This document shows, one piece after another, positions 16,657 to 25,670 of a stretch of DNA of 64,000 bases (position 1 is the first letter of the stretch; each line of letters starts with the position of its first letter). Source of the stretch: an uncultured bacterium. GTDB lineage: Bacteria; Planctomycetota; GCA-002687715. The position numbers and the translations under genes were made by a program. The notes under the pieces are model-generated. The model was not told the DNA's origin. It made no database searches and saw nothing but the letters and a program-made list of their open reading frames with translations. The DNA is taken from contig CADEGH010000013.1 in NCBI GenBank assembly GCA_902826835.1, positions 48,914 to 112,913 of the forward strand. The letters run 5' to 3'.

Positions 16657-18447
16657 ATGAAGTTGTCTTCACTCCGTGCTCTCACGGTAGGCCTCGCCCT
16701 CACGGCGGCGGTCACCGCTCAACCCATTCTCATCAACGAAGTCCACGGTTTTGGCGCCGGAGCTGCGCCGGTCCTTCCCGGCGACTACCTCGAACTGTGG
16801 AACCAGGGCTCGACGGACTACAGCCTCGCCGGACACACCATCCAGATCTGGGCTGGCGACACCGCGGTTGGAACCAGCGTGGTCGTGCCGTGCCAAGCTG
16901 ACGGGCGGCACATCATCCCGGCCAACGGCTTTTGGGTGATGCAGGAATCCGCGATTGCTTTGCTCGGAATGCCCAACACCGGCACCCTCACCGGCATTCA
17001 CGGCATGCGCGGGCTTCCGGCGAGCTGGTCTTCCAGTTCCTCCATGGGAGCCAAGGTGAGCGATGCGGGCGGCAACTGCGTCGCCTACGTGTACTTGCGC
17101 CGTGCCTCGACCGCCCTCCCGGTGGCAGCCCCCAACCTTGGGACCTGCGCCTGGACTTTGGGTAACGTAGGGACGACCGGGGCCAGCCTCGCCCACATCC
17201 AGCGCTTGACCAACGCCAACACGAACAGTGTGGCGGATTGGGGCCACGATGCCACCACGAACGTCGGCACCCCCGGCGCGATCAACACCACTGGTGCCGC
17301 GACCCAGACTTCGATAGGACCGATCGTCCCGATCGCTCCTGGCCCTGCCGCTTGGGAAACCAATAGTCCCGAGTGCAGCTTTGATTTCGATGGCGGCACC
17401 AACACCGCCGCGGCCCCCATCAATGTCAATGGCTGCATCAACGCGACGTCGAACGCGAACTTCGCCAGCACCTTGATCGGCCTGCCGTACGACCTCGCGG
17501 TTGGTTTCAACCTCGGAGTTGCGCCCACGACCCTTTGCACTGTCGGAACCGGCATCACCACCGCAGGCGGCCAGACGATCAACATCGACTTGGCCGATCC
17601 CTTCCTCTTCTTCCTCAACAACGCGACCTTCACGACCCTCTTCGCCGCCAACTTCAACATCCCGATTCTGACCGGCACCCCGATCCCCAATATCTCGGCG
17701 CAAATGGTCGTGGCCGATCCCGGTCATCCGGATGGCGTTCGCTTGAGCTCGTTGGCCCAGCTCCACATCCTGAGCTCGGTCACCAACAACCTCACGCTGA
17801 CTGACGACAGCACTGTGGCGGTGAATTTCCCGACCCTCTGCGGTGGCCCAGCCTCGATCCCCTTCTGCGGCACGACTTACACCAGCTTCTTCGTTAACTC
17901 GAACGGTCGTGTGATGTTCGGCGCGGCGGGTGATACCGACAACACCGCCACGGTTGCGGAAGCTCTCTTGGATAACCCGGCGGTCGGCTGCTGGACGGAC
18001 CTGAATCCGGCCGGGGTTCCTGCGGGTACGATTTCCGTGAGCACTGCCGGTTCGTTGGTGAGCGTCAACTGGAACGGGACCGTTTACTTCGCTACCGCCA
18101 ATCCGGTGACCTTCTCGGTCGTGTTCGATCCAGTCACTGGGGTGATCACGGTCAACACGACGACTATCCCCGAAAACAGCACTCCCGCTCCGACGGGCAC
18201 GTTCGACGCCCAGTTCCTCGGCCTGTCACGTGGAGCTGCCGGCGCGGCCACCAACGGCGGCCCGACCGTCTTTGCTCCGGCTGGCAGTGGATCGCCGATG
18301 GCAGCCACCGACATGATCTACGACTACTGGGATGGAACCGTTGCCAACGCCCCGAACGGGCTGAATCGCTGCGCTTCGCTCCAGACCGGCCTCGCGAGCA
18401 TCGTCTTCACCCCCTCCGGCTCCAACTACACTTGGGCCGGCTTCTGA
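16657..18447 (+). CDS. Large secreted protein: lamin-tail-like domain plus nidogen-like C-terminal domain
   Basis: A 596-residue exported protein with a signal peptide cleaved near VTAQP. It opens with PILINEVHGFG and DYLELWNQGSTDYSLAGH, typical of a lamin-tail-like (LTD) domain. A middle region carries GGQTINIDLADPFLFFLN, matching segments in the proteins at 105 and 29232. The C-terminal beta domain has FFVNSNGRVMFGAAG and QFLGLSRGAAGA, and ends NYTWAGF. ATG 16657 is preceded by a CAGGAG ribosome-binding site. It probably sits on the cell surface or is released. No enzyme site is visible. Confidence 0.78.
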   Translation: MKLSSLRALTVGLALTAAVTAQPILINEVHGFGAGAAPVLPGDYLELWNQGSTDYSLAGHTIQIWAGDTAVGTSVVVPCQADGRHIIPANGFWVMQESAIALLGMPNTGTLTGIHGMRGLPASWSSSSSMGAKVSDAGGNCVAYVYLRRASTALPVAAPNLGTCAWTLGNVGTTGASLAHIQRLTNANTNSVADWGHDATTNVGTPGAINTTGAATQTSIGPIVPIAPGPAAWETNSPECSFDFDGGTNTAAAPINVNGCINATSNANFASTLIGLPYDLAVGFNLGVAPTTLCTVGTGITTAGGQTINIDLADPFLFFLNNATFTTLFAANFNIPILTGTPIPNISAQMVVADPGHPDGVRLSSLAQLHILSSVTNNLTLTDDSTVAVNFPTLCGGPASIPFCGTTYTSFFVNSNGRVMFGAAGDTDNTATVAEALLDNPAVGCWTDLNPAGVPAGTISVSTAGSLVSVNWNGTVYFATANPVTFSVVFDPVTGVITVNTTTIPENSTPAPTGTFDAQFLGLSRGAAGAATNGGPTVFAPAGSGSPMAATDMIYDYWDGTVANAPNGLNRCASLQTGLASIVFTPSGSNYTWAGF

Positions 18448-18488
18448 TCCTCGCCGCGGGCGCTTGAGCGTCCGTCGAGTCTGATCGC

Positions 18489-18522
18489 AAATGGCCTCGG
18501 AGCCTCGGCTCCGGGGCCATTT
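18489..18522. terminator. Intrinsic terminator between convergent genes
   Basis: A 15-bp stem (AAATGGCC arm opposite GGCCATTT, continuing through CGGAGC/GCTCCG with one G-T wobble) closes a 4-base loop. It is followed on the plus strand by a T-rich run (TTTCGTTTATT). It lies between the plus-strand secreted-protein gene and the minus-strand DUF2063 gene. Because the stem is nearly symmetrical it could stop transcription from both sides. Confidence 0.8.
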
Positions 18523-18541
18523 CGTTTATTCGGGCGCCCAT

Positions 18542-19288
18542 TCAGGCGAAGGAAATGATCCCGCCGGCTGCCAAGGCTGTGAACCATCGCTCAAGGCGGC
18601 GGGGTGAGACACCGGCGGCCTCCTCCAGGGCCTCCTCAACGGGGATTCCGAGGCTCAAACTCCCGAGCAGGGCCCGCGCTCGACCCGAGAGCGGAATGCC
18701 GACCACGCCGGCGTGGTTGTGTCCAATCACGAGGTGGGATCGCCCCCGAACCGGTCGTGGCAGCCCGGCGTTGCGCTGGTATGCGGTCAGGAGCGGAAGA
18801 AGATTGAACTCGCCGTCCACAAAGCGGACGGAGGGATGCACTAAGAGGCGTGCCTCGCCCTCGGAGGTGGCACCCGCGGAGCGGAGAGGAAGCCCCGCCT
18901 CTTGGCTGTCCCCGATGGCGCGGTCGAGTTGGGCAATGGCGGCGGAGACGACGTCGCTGGTTTCGGAAGAAGACCACGTTGCAAAGTCCGCACCGTAGCC
19001 GTCGAGAGTGAAGCTCGATGAGGGGCGTGCCGCAATGTAGGCGAAGGCGTGGGCCCGGAAGGCGGCTTCGCCGAGCCACTGCGCGAGAATCGGATAATCC
19101 GTCCTGAGCACGCCCAGGAGACGGGCTCGTACCATCCTGCGGTAGGCGTTCACGGCCCCCTCGGAGCCGAGGGTTCCGGCACCCTTCAGCGAGAGGGGTA
19201 GCTCCTCTTCCCGCGGCTCCGGCGCGAGCAGAAGAGTCTGAAACCGAGCCTGCAGGAGATGAAGAGGGAGCTCATCCCGCCATTGCAT
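18542..19288 (-). CDS. DUF2063 family partner protein of a DUF692 oxidase (BufC/HvfC-like)
   Basis: A 248-residue protein. The N-terminal domain has the DUF2063 pattern: LLQARFQTLLL, then AVNAYRRMVRARLLGVLRTDYPIL, and FRAHAFAYIAARPSSSFTLDGYGADFA. In characterised cassettes (TglI, BufC/HvfC type) such proteins bind the precursor peptide and act with the DUF692 iron enzyme. The start at 19288 overlaps the end of the DUF692 gene by 17 bases, so the pair is translationally linked. It is the last gene of the three-gene cassette and ends before the terminator at 18489-18522. Identification rests on motif pattern and context. Confidence 0.82.
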   Translation of the reverse strand: MQWRDELPLHLLQARFQTLLLAPEPREEELPLSLKGAGTLGSEGAVNAYRRMVRARLLGVLRTDYPILAQWLGEAAFRAHAFAYIAARPSSSFTLDGYGADFATWSSSETSDVVSAAIAQLDRAIGDSQEAGLPLRSAGATSEGEARLLVHPSVRFVDGEFNLLPLLTAYQRNAGLPRPVRGRSHLVIGHNHAGVVGIPLSGRARALLGSLSLGIPVEEALEEAAGVSPRRLERWFTALAAGGIISFA

Positions 19289-20120
19289 AGACCAGCTCCG
19301 GGCTGAGCCACCGCTCGGCCTTTTTCAATTCCTGGAGAGCCGAGGAGAGCGGGGGGACGTCGGCATCCCACTCGAGCAGCGTGGCGCGGGGACCGATCCG
19401 GCGAACGAGGCGAGCGTAGAGTTGCCACACCTCCTCGCTGACCGGCTTCCCGTGCGTGTCCAGCAAGTGGGTTCCCAGATCCTCGTGCCCGGCGAGGTGG
19501 ATTTGAACGATCCGATCGGCCGGCATGCGGTCGACGTACTCAAGAGGATCGAAGCCCAAATTCCGGGAACTGACCCAGATGTTGTTGACGTCGAGAAGCA
19601 GACCGATGTCGGCTTCCTCGGCGATCCGCGCCACGAATTCTGATTCCGACATCGAACCGGGGAACTCGAGGTAGGCCGAGGGGTTCTCCAATACGAGCGG
19701 TCGCTCGAGGATCTCGCTGACCTCTCGAGCCCGCGCGACCACGTGCCGCAGCGCCTCCTCGGTGGCGGGGAGGGGCAGCAGGTCGTGGGTGTTGATTCCA
19801 CGCACGCCGGTCCAGGCCAGATGATCGGAGACCCAGAGCGGGTTTGTCTCGCGGATCAGTCGCTTCAGTCGCTGCAGGTAGTCCCGGTCCAGCGGATCAG
19901 TCGAGCCAATGGAGAGGGAAACCCCGTGGAGGACGACTGGATACCGAGGAAGCAGGGTCTCCAGGTGCCGAAGGCGCCGCGCCGGCGCATCTATCCAATT
20001 CTCGGAGAGCAGTTCCAAGAAACCGAGGCGCGGGAGGGAGGCCTCGAGGGCCTCGAAGTGAGGGCCGCGCAGGCCCAATCCCAATCCAAGCTGCGTACTG
20101 CGTTCGCGGAGACGGTGCAT
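19272..20120 (-). CDS. DUF692 multinuclear non-haem iron oxidative enzyme (BufB/HvfB-like)
   Basis: A 282-residue TIM-barrel protein of the MNIO (DUF692) family. Visible landmarks are GLGLGLRGPHFE, FLELLSENWID, a metal-binding VVLHGVSLSIGSTDP, WVSDHLAWTG, LENPSAYLEF, LLLDVNNIWVS, VQIHLAGHED and LLEWDADVPP. They supply the His, Asp, Glu and Asn ligands expected for the iron cluster. Known members oxidise peptidyl cysteine to heterocycles such as thiooxazole or oxazolone-thioamide. The gene sits 45 bp downstream of a Cys-rich precursor gene and overlaps the DUF2063 gene, so it should modify that peptide. The exact chemistry cannot be read from sequence. Confidence 0.9.
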   Translation of the reverse strand: MHRLRERSTQLGLGLGLRGPHFEALEASLPRLGFLELLSENWIDAPARRLRHLETLLPRYPVVLHGVSLSIGSTDPLDRDYLQRLKRLIRETNPLWVSDHLAWTGVRGINTHDLLPLPATEEALRHVVARAREVSEILERPLVLENPSAYLEFPGSMSESEFVARIAEEADIGLLLDVNNIWVSSRNLGFDPLEYVDRMPADRIVQIHLAGHEDLGTHLLDTHGKPVSEEVWQLYARLVRRIGPRATLLEWDADVPPLSSALQELKKAERWLSPELVYAMAG

Positions 20121-20165
20121 GGGATACCTCCCGGCCTCGGTTCGACTCGTGGACTCAGTAAAGAT

Positions 20166-20435
20166 TCACTTCTTCTCGGCGCCGCAGCCGTTGTGGCCAC
20201 CGCAACCGTTTTTGCCGTCCTTCTTCTCGGTGCCATTGCAGCCGTTCGGGCCGCTGCAACTGTTCTTCCCGTCTTTGTTCTCCTTGCCACCGCAACCGTT
20301 CGGACCATTGCAACCATTGTGGTCGGTCTTGGCCGCTGCCTTGCCGTCGCTGCAGGCTCCGAGCGTCGCGAGTCCCGCAAACACCCCGGCCAAAGCCGCC
20401 CGCACCGCCAATTTCGAAACCGAAGACTTGTTCAT
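20166..20435 (-). CDS. Cys-rich lipoprotein precursor of a bufferin-like RiPP
   Basis: An 89-residue protein. ATG 20435 is preferred because AAGGA lies nine bases upstream; ATG 20444 would add three residues but sits directly on that AAGGA. The export signal ends in a lipobox TLGAC (Cys28). Three repeats then carry C42/C48, C60/C66 and C78/C84, each C-x5-C with a G-(P/H)-N-G core, spaced exactly 18 residues apart and separated by Lys/Glu/Asp linkers. Known bufferin precursors are exported, DUF692-modified, copper-binding peptides. The lipobox suggests that this one stays membrane-anchored, probably buffering metal in the periplasm. Confidence 0.82.
   Translation of the reverse strand: MNKSSVSKLAVRAALAGVFAGLATLGACSDGKAAAKTDHNGCNGPNGCGGKENKDGKNSCSGPNGCNGTEKKDGKNGCGGHNGCGAEKK
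20169..20330 (-). repeat. Three 54-bp tandem repeats inside the RiPP precursor gene
   Basis: The 18-residue period of the precursor is mirrored at DNA level. Each unit carries two Gly-Cys or Ser-Cys positions (GCA or ACA on the plus strand) within similar ccgttcgg/ccgttgtgg contexts, and the first and last units are partly degenerate. This points to expansion by unequal recombination or slippage, so copy number may vary between strains. Confidence 0.7.
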
Positions 20436-20560
20436 GAGAGTCATTCCTTGTGAGCGATTTCCGATTGATTGAGGCGGGCTCGTCTACTGTGCGCGCCGCG
20501 ACCTCGTACAGCGCTTCTGATGTTCGGGAGCGCCCGAGGTTTCAGGCCTCCGGAAAAAAA

Positions 20561-21424
20561 TCACCCGCCCGTCTCGAAGCCGGGGTAGAGCGTCATGCCA
20601 CCATCGATATAGAGGCTGGTCCCGGTGACGTAGTCGGCCGCGTCGGAGGCGAGCCAAGTGACCGCACGGCCGATGTCCTCGGGCTCCCCGATGCGCTTGT
20701 AGGGGACCAGACGCATCAAGTCGTCGTAGGCGTCCTGGGTGCTCCACGCGGCGGTGTTGATCGGAGTTCGGATCGCCCCCGGGCTGACACTATTGACGCG
20801 GATTCGGTACGGAGCGACCTCCTGGGCGATGCTCTTCATCATGAGCATCACTCCGCCCTTGGAGGCGGCATAGTTCACGTGGCCCGCCCAGGGAATGACC
20901 TCGTGCACCGAGCTGACGCAGATGATCTTTCCGGCGGCGCACGAGATCTCGGGGCGGACGCCGCGTCGCTTGAATTCCCGCACTGATTCCCGCGCACACA
21001 GGAATTGGCCGGTGAGGTTCACCGCGAGCACGGTGTTCCACTGCGCGAGAGTCATGCGTTCGAAGGGGGAATCCATCTGGAGGCCCGCGTTGTTCACGAG
21101 GATGTCGATGGTGCCGAGCTCCCTGATCGCGCGATCGAACATCGCCACGACCGCGCGTTCGTCGGAAACGTCCGCCTGGATCGCCAAGCCTCGCCGGCCG
21201 GCGGCGGCGATCGACGCCACGACCGACTCGGCGGCCTCGCGGCCATCCCGATAGTTGACCACGACGTCGGCCCCCGCCTGAGCCAGGGCCAAGGCGACGC
21301 CCTTGCCGATGCCGGAGTTCGCCCCCGTGACCAAGGCCACCTGCCCCGCCAGCACCGGCGGGGTGGAACAGGTGGGCATGGTCACAACGGGCAACGCAGA
21401 AGTGCAAGTCGAATCCAATTTCAT
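20561..21424 (-). CDS. Short-chain dehydrogenase/reductase (glucose 1-dehydrogenase-like)
   Basis: A 287-residue classical SDR. It has the NAD(P)-binding TGANSGIG, the structural NNAG, catalytic Ser in CVSSVHE, and YAASK. The C-terminal SPGAIRTPIN and DYVTGTSLYIDGGMT are typical of glucose 1-dehydrogenase-like members. The substrate is not known. About 25 residues rich in Thr/Ser/Pro precede the fold; ATG 21424 is used. The gene lies between the RiPP precursor gene and the divergent DoxX gene. A role in the cassette is possible but unproven. Confidence 0.88.
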   Translation of the reverse strand: MKLDSTCTSALPVVTMPTCSTPPVLAGQVALVTGANSGIGKGVALALAQAGADVVVNYRDGREAAESVVASIAAAGRRGLAIQADVSDERAVVAMFDRAIRELGTIDILVNNAGLQMDSPFERMTLAQWNTVLAVNLTGQFLCARESVREFKRRGVRPEISCAAGKIICVSSVHEVIPWAGHVNYAASKGGVMLMMKSIAQEVAPYRIRVNSVSPGAIRTPINTAAWSTQDAYDDLMRLVPYKRIGEPEDIGRAVTWLASDAADYVTGTSLYIDGGMTLYPGFETGG

Positions 21425-21567
21425 GGTGAGTTCTCCGTGAGTCCGCCTTGGATGCCGGGATGGGCGATTGGTGACAGGCCGCGTCTTCACGAAACCGGGT
21501 GGGAAATCCGGCATCCGAGACCATGCCGCGGGACGCCGGTGGTGTCCCTCATCGATCGGAGAAAACC

Positions 21568-22050
21568 ATGCAACTCGTAGCCACTCTTCAGACTTTCGAT
21601 ACCAAGGCCCGCATGATCGGGCTTCGTTTGGCTCCCCTCGCGCTGTTCGCTTTGCGAATAGTATTCGGGTGGGCCTTCTTGCGCGCTGGACTCGGGAAAA
21701 TCATGAACTTCGGATCCACCGTGCAGTTCTTCGACAGCCTCGGGCTGCCGATTCCGACGGCGCAGGCGGCGTTGGTCTCCGTTCTCGAACTCGTCGGCGG
21801 AGGGCTCCTCATGCTCGGATTCGTGGCCCGCCCGATCGCCGCGGCCCTGGCATCGACCATGGTGGTGGCAATTCTCACTGCCGATCTCAGTCGCTTTCTC
21901 GAGGCCTTGCGGGGCTCCGCCGCGGTAGGGCTCACGGACGTGACTCCGGTCGTCTTCCTTCTCGCGATGTTGGTAGTGATGGCGTTCGGCGCGGGGTCTT
22001 GGAGCCTGGACAACGTCTTGCAGCGACGCATCCACAGCCCCACGATCTGA
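21568..22050 (+). CDS. DoxX-family membrane protein (BufD-like candidate)
   Basis: A 160-residue protein with four transmembrane segments and the DoxX opening ALFALRIVFGWAFLRAGLGKI, followed by NFGSTVQFFDSLGLP. ATG 21568 is preceded by GGAGAAAA. DoxX proteins are quinone-linked or redox-associated membrane proteins, and one (BufD/HvfD) is a regular member of bufferin operons. Here it starts a plus-strand run but faces the RiPP cassette across the SDR gene, so it may serve that cassette, the downstream NADH dehydrogenase operon, or both. Confidence 0.85.
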   Translation: MQLVATLQTFDTKARMIGLRLAPLALFALRIVFGWAFLRAGLGKIMNFGSTVQFFDSLGLPIPTAQAALVSVLELVGGGLLMLGFVARPIAAALASTMVVAILTADLSRFLEALRGSAAVGLTDVTPVVFLLAMLVVMAFGAGSWSLDNVLQRRIHSPTI

Positions 22051-22074
22051 GTAACCTTGCACGAGATTCCACCC

Positions 22075-22953
22075 ATGCGCCCATGCCTCTTTGCTCTTTG
22101 GCTCTCGGCTTCGCTGTTCGGCCAGATTCCGGCGAAAGGAGCCTCGGTCGACGGTTTTGTCACTCCCGTGCGAGACCTTCGAAGCTCTCGGGATTTCTAC
22201 GTGGATGTGCTTGACTTCGTAGTCGCCGGTTCGAAGGACGTCATGTCTTGCGACCTCGTCCTCGGCGAGGAGAGAATTACACTGACGCGGATCCCGGAGT
22301 CACCCAACGCGAGGACCAGTCCGCCGACGAGCCTCGAGCCCGGTTTCCAGCATCTCGCGTTGGTGGTCAGCGATCTCGCTGCCGCCGTGGCGCGCGTGCG
22401 TCGCTACGGAATCACGGAGATTTCGGCGTCACCCCAGGTCCTGCCGAACTGGAATCCGCGCGCTCGCCGAATCGGGGCCTTCTACTTCCGCGATCCCGAC
22501 GGCAATCCGTTGGAACTCATCGCGTTCCCCCCGGGCGTTGGTGACCCACGCTGGGCCGACCAGAAACGGGGACTGTTCTTGGGGATCGATCACTCGGCCG
22601 TGGTGGTCGAAGACACCGAAGCGTCCCTCCGCTTTTGGCGTGACCGTTGTGGCTTGAAAGTGGTGGGGCAGAGCCTCAATTCCGGCGCGGAGCAGGAGCG
22701 GCTCGGGGGAAACCCCGGGGCAATCGTCCTCATCACGCTCCTGCGCGGCCCGGAGGGGCCGGGTATCGAGTTGCTCGATTATCTGACTCCGACGACGTCG
22801 GTGCTGACGTCGCACGCGCCGCGGGGCAATTCGTGGTCCCGCATCGCCGAACTCCGGGTCCCGACTACGGCTCGTCCTTCCTCGACGGAGGAATGGACCT
22901 CGCCCGACCACCACCGCGTATCCGTGGTGCAGAAAGCGTTTCGTCATGAGTAA
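22075..22953 (+). CDS. Exported protein with two VOC (glyoxalase-like) domains
   Basis: A 292-residue protein with an N-terminal hydrophobic signal (SASLFGQ). Two vicinal-oxygen-chelate modules follow: VDGFVTPVRDLRSSRDFYVDVLDF to DPDGNPLELIAFPP, and IDHSAVVVEDTEASLRFWRDRCG to IELLDYLTP. Metal-ligand positions are not fully conserved, and the enzymatic reaction is unknown. ATG 22075 is used; a TTG at 22057 is a weaker option. It lies 24 bp after doxX and overlaps the GH63-like gene by 8 bases, so it belongs to the same transcript. Confidence 0.75.
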   Translation: MRPCLFALWLSASLFGQIPAKGASVDGFVTPVRDLRSSRDFYVDVLDFVVAGSKDVMSCDLVLGEERITLTRIPESPNARTSPPTSLEPGFQHLALVVSDLAAAVARVRRYGITEISASPQVLPNWNPRARRIGAFYFRDPDGNPLELIAFPPGVGDPRWADQKRGLFLGIDHSAVVVEDTEASLRFWRDRCGLKVVGQSLNSGAEQERLGGNPGAIVLITLLRGPEGPGIELLDYLTPTTSVLTSHAPRGNSWSRIAELRVPTTARPSSTEEWTSPDHHRVSVVQKAFRHE

Positions 22954-25621
22954 GCGCCGAAAAATTCAGACCGAGATCGACCGACTCCGCGAAACGGACG
23001 CTGGTGATTCCCGTTGGCGACGATTCGGCCCTTATTTGTCCGAGCGTCAATGGGGAACGGTGCGCGAGGACTACAGCGCCGATGGAAGCGCGTGGTCTTA
23101 TTTTCCCTATGAACATGCCCGCAGCCGGGCTTATCGCTGGGGCGAGGATGGCATCCTCGGGATCTCCGACGACCAGCAACTCCTTGGTCTGAGCCTGGCG
23201 CTTTGGAATGGGAACGATCCTCACCTGAAGGAACGGCTCTTCGGATTGACCGGGCCGGAGGGGAATCACGGCGAAGACGTGAAGGAGATCTACTCCTACT
23301 TGGACAACGTTCCGAGCCACTCGTGGATGAGGGCGAGTTATCTGTATCCGCAAGCGGCTTTCCCCTACGAGCGGCTGCGTCGTGAAAACGCTCAGCGCTC
23401 GAAGACCGACGGGGAGTTCGAACTCGCCGATACCGGAATCCTCTCCGAGTCACGGTGGTTCGACGTGGTCGTCGACTACGCGAAGGCGGATCATGACGAC
23501 ATCCTGATGCGCATCCGGGTGACCAACATGGGGCCGGTCGCCGCGGACATCCACGTGCTGCCGCAGCTCGTGTTCCGCAACACCTGGTCCTGGGAGGAGG
23601 GCGCGCCTCGTCCGGAATTGCGAGGGCGGGGCGATGGGCGAGTGGTGGTCACCCATCCTGGGCTCCCGGCCTTGGTCGTGGCTGCCGATCAGGCGGATAA
23701 GTGGCTATTCTGCGACAACGACACCAACACCGCACGGCTTTTCGGCGCGGCGTCGAGCCCGCGCTTCCCCAAGGACGGAATCAATGATCACGTAGTCAGC
23801 GGATTTCCGACCGTCAATCCGGATGGAATTGGCACCAAAGCGGCAGCACTGTGGAAGCGCACGATCAAGGCCGGCGGCACCGCCGAATTTCGATTGCGAA
23901 TGTCCGCCACGGAACGCTCAGACCCGTTCGGTGACTTCGACCAAGTCTGCCGACAGAGAGAGGCGGAGGCGGACGCCTTCTTCGACCGGGCTCACTGCGG
24001 GATCGCGGACCCGGACCGTCGGCTCGTGCAGCGCCAAGCGCTGGCCGGCCTTCTTTGGTCGAAGCAGTGGTACTCGATCGACATTCCCAAGTGGCTGGAA
24101 GGTGACCCGAAGCCTCCGCGGCCTCCGGAATCGAGAAAGGCGGGGCGGAACCGCGAGTGGGGCCATCTCAACAATGCAGATGTGGTCCTCATGCCGGACA
24201 AATGGGAGTACCCTTGGTATGCGGCTTGGGATTTGGCGTTCCATTGCCTCGGGCTCGCGATGATCGATCCCGGATTTGCCAAAGACCAGTTGGTGCTCTT
24301 CACCCGCGAGTGGTTTCTCCATCCCAATGGCCAGATGCCGGCCTACGAATGGGCGTTTGGCGACGTCAATCCTCCGGTGCATGCCTGGGCAACGTGGCGA
24401 GTCTACAAGATCGACGCCAAGGTCCGTGGGGGCGCGCCCGACCGAGCCTTCTTGGAACGGGTGTTCCACAAGCTCCTGCTGAATTTTACTTGGTGGGTGA
24501 ACCGCAAGGACGCCGAGGGGCGCAATGTCTTTCAGGGCGGCTTTCTCGGACTGGACAATATCGGAGTCTTCGACCGCAGTGCCGCCCTCCCGACCGGGGG
24601 GCATCTCGAGCAAGCGGATGCCACGAGTTGGATGGCGGCCTACGCGCTGCAAATGATGCGAATCGCCCTCGAGCTGGCGCTCGAAAACCCGATCTACGAA
24701 GACTTGGCGACTAAGTTCTTCGAGCACTTCCTCATGATCGCGGGGGCGATGAATAACGTCGGTGGAGGAGGCGCCGCCCTCTGGGATCCACAGGACGAGT
24801 TCTATTACGACATTCTTCACGTCCCGAACGACGGCGAAATCCCGCTGCGGGTGCGGTCCCTGGTCGGACTCTTGCCCATGCTCGCGGTCGAAACTCTGGA
24901 GCCGGAACTTCTCGCGAAAGTCCCGGAATTCACACGACGGCTGGAGTGGTTCTTGGCCTACCGTCCCGATCTCGCGAGCCTCATTTCCCGCTGGCAAGTC
25001 CCGGGCGCCGGGGAGCGGCGGCTTTTGTCCCTGCTTCGCGGCCATCGTCTCAAGTGTCTTTTGCGCCGCATGCTGGACGAGGCCGAGTTCCTGTCTCCGT
25101 TCGGAGTGAGGTCGGTATCGAAGTTCCATGCCGAGAACCCCTACGAGTTCCGGGTCGAGGACCAGAGCTGGTCGGTGCACTATCAACCTGGGGAATCCGA
25201 CAGCGGCCTCTTTGGCGGCAACTCCAATTGGCGGGGACCGATTTGGATGCCGATCAACTTCCTGCTCGTCGAAGCGCTGCAGAAGTTCCACCACTATTAC
25301 GGGGACGATTTTCGGGTCGAGTTTCCCACTGGGTCGGGCCGCCTCTGTTCTCTCTCGGAGATCGCGGATTCCCTGAGCGCGCGCCTGACGTCCCTTTTCC
25401 TGAAGGACTCGCGCGGCCTCCGCCCGAGCTTTGGCGAAGGCACGTTCTTGTCATCGGAAGGCCGACTCTCCGAGCGCGTGCTCTTCTCCGAGTACTTCCA
25501 CGGGGAGAGCGGACGCGGCCTTGGGGCTTCGCACCAGACCGGTTGGACCAGCCTCGTCGCAAAATTGTTGCAACCGAGACGCCCCTCCGCGGCATCCAAG
25601 GAGCGCGGACCGAGCCGATAG
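22946..25621 (+). CDS. GH63-like (MGH1-type) glucosidase
   Basis: An 891-residue cytoplasmic protein without signal peptide. It opens with ERQWGTVREDYSADGSAWSYFPYEHARSRAYRWGEDG, written here in pieces: an RQWGTVREDYS segment, then a YRWGEDG segment, both usual for large bacterial GH63-related glucosidases. An (alpha/alpha)6-barrel follows with YPWYAAWDLAFHCLGLA, FGDVNPPVHAWA, GFLGLDNIGVFDR, GGNSNWRGPIWMPINFLLVE and a late GASHQTGWTSLVAKLL. It should hydrolyse alpha-glucosides or alpha-mannosides, but the true substrate is unknown. Its operon partners are redox and transport genes. Start is ATG 22946. Confidence 0.83.
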   Translation: MSKRRKIQTEIDRLRETDAGDSRWRRFGPYLSERQWGTVREDYSADGSAWSYFPYEHARSRAYRWGEDGILGISDDQQLLGLSLALWNGNDPHLKERLFGLTGPEGNHGEDVKEIYSYLDNVPSHSWMRASYLYPQAAFPYERLRRENAQRSKTDGEFELADTGILSESRWFDVVVDYAKADHDDILMRIRVTNMGPVAADIHVLPQLVFRNTWSWEEGAPRPELRGRGDGRVVVTHPGLPALVVAADQADKWLFCDNDTNTARLFGAASSPRFPKDGINDHVVSGFPTVNPDGIGTKAAALWKRTIKAGGTAEFRLRMSATERSDPFGDFDQVCRQREAEADAFFDRAHCGIADPDRRLVQRQALAGLLWSKQWYSIDIPKWLEGDPKPPRPPESRKAGRNREWGHLNNADVVLMPDKWEYPWYAAWDLAFHCLGLAMIDPGFAKDQLVLFTREWFLHPNGQMPAYEWAFGDVNPPVHAWATWRVYKIDAKVRGGAPDRAFLERVFHKLLLNFTWWVNRKDAEGRNVFQGGFLGLDNIGVFDRSAALPTGGHLEQADATSWMAAYALQMMRIALELALENPIYEDLATKFFEHFLMIAGAMNNVGGGGAALWDPQDEFYYDILHVPNDGEIPLRVRSLVGLLPMLAVETLEPELLAKVPEFTRRLEWFLAYRPDLASLISRWQVPGAGERRLLSLLRGHRLKCLLRRMLDEAEFLSPFGVRSVSKFHAENPYEFRVEDQSWSVHYQPGESDSGLFGGNSNWRGPIWMPINFLLVEALQKFHHYYGDDFRVEFPTGSGRLCSLSEIADSLSARLTSLFLKDSRGLRPSFGEGTFLSSEGRLSERVLFSEYFHGESGRGLGASHQTGWTSLVAKLLQPRRPSAASKERGPSR

Positions 25622-25670
25622 GGGCTCTGCCGCTGCGAGGCGCGAATAGTGGCCTCGAAAAGGAGCGGCT

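Noticed and set aside
20169..20330. Tandem repeats read as a CRISPR-like array
   Set aside because: Units lie in frame inside a coding sequence, have no unique spacers and encode the periodic Cys motifs.
20561..21424. SDR as a core member of the RiPP cassette
   Set aside because: It is on the same strand but separated from the precursor gene by 125 bp, and such SDRs are common housekeeping enzymes; the link is unproven.
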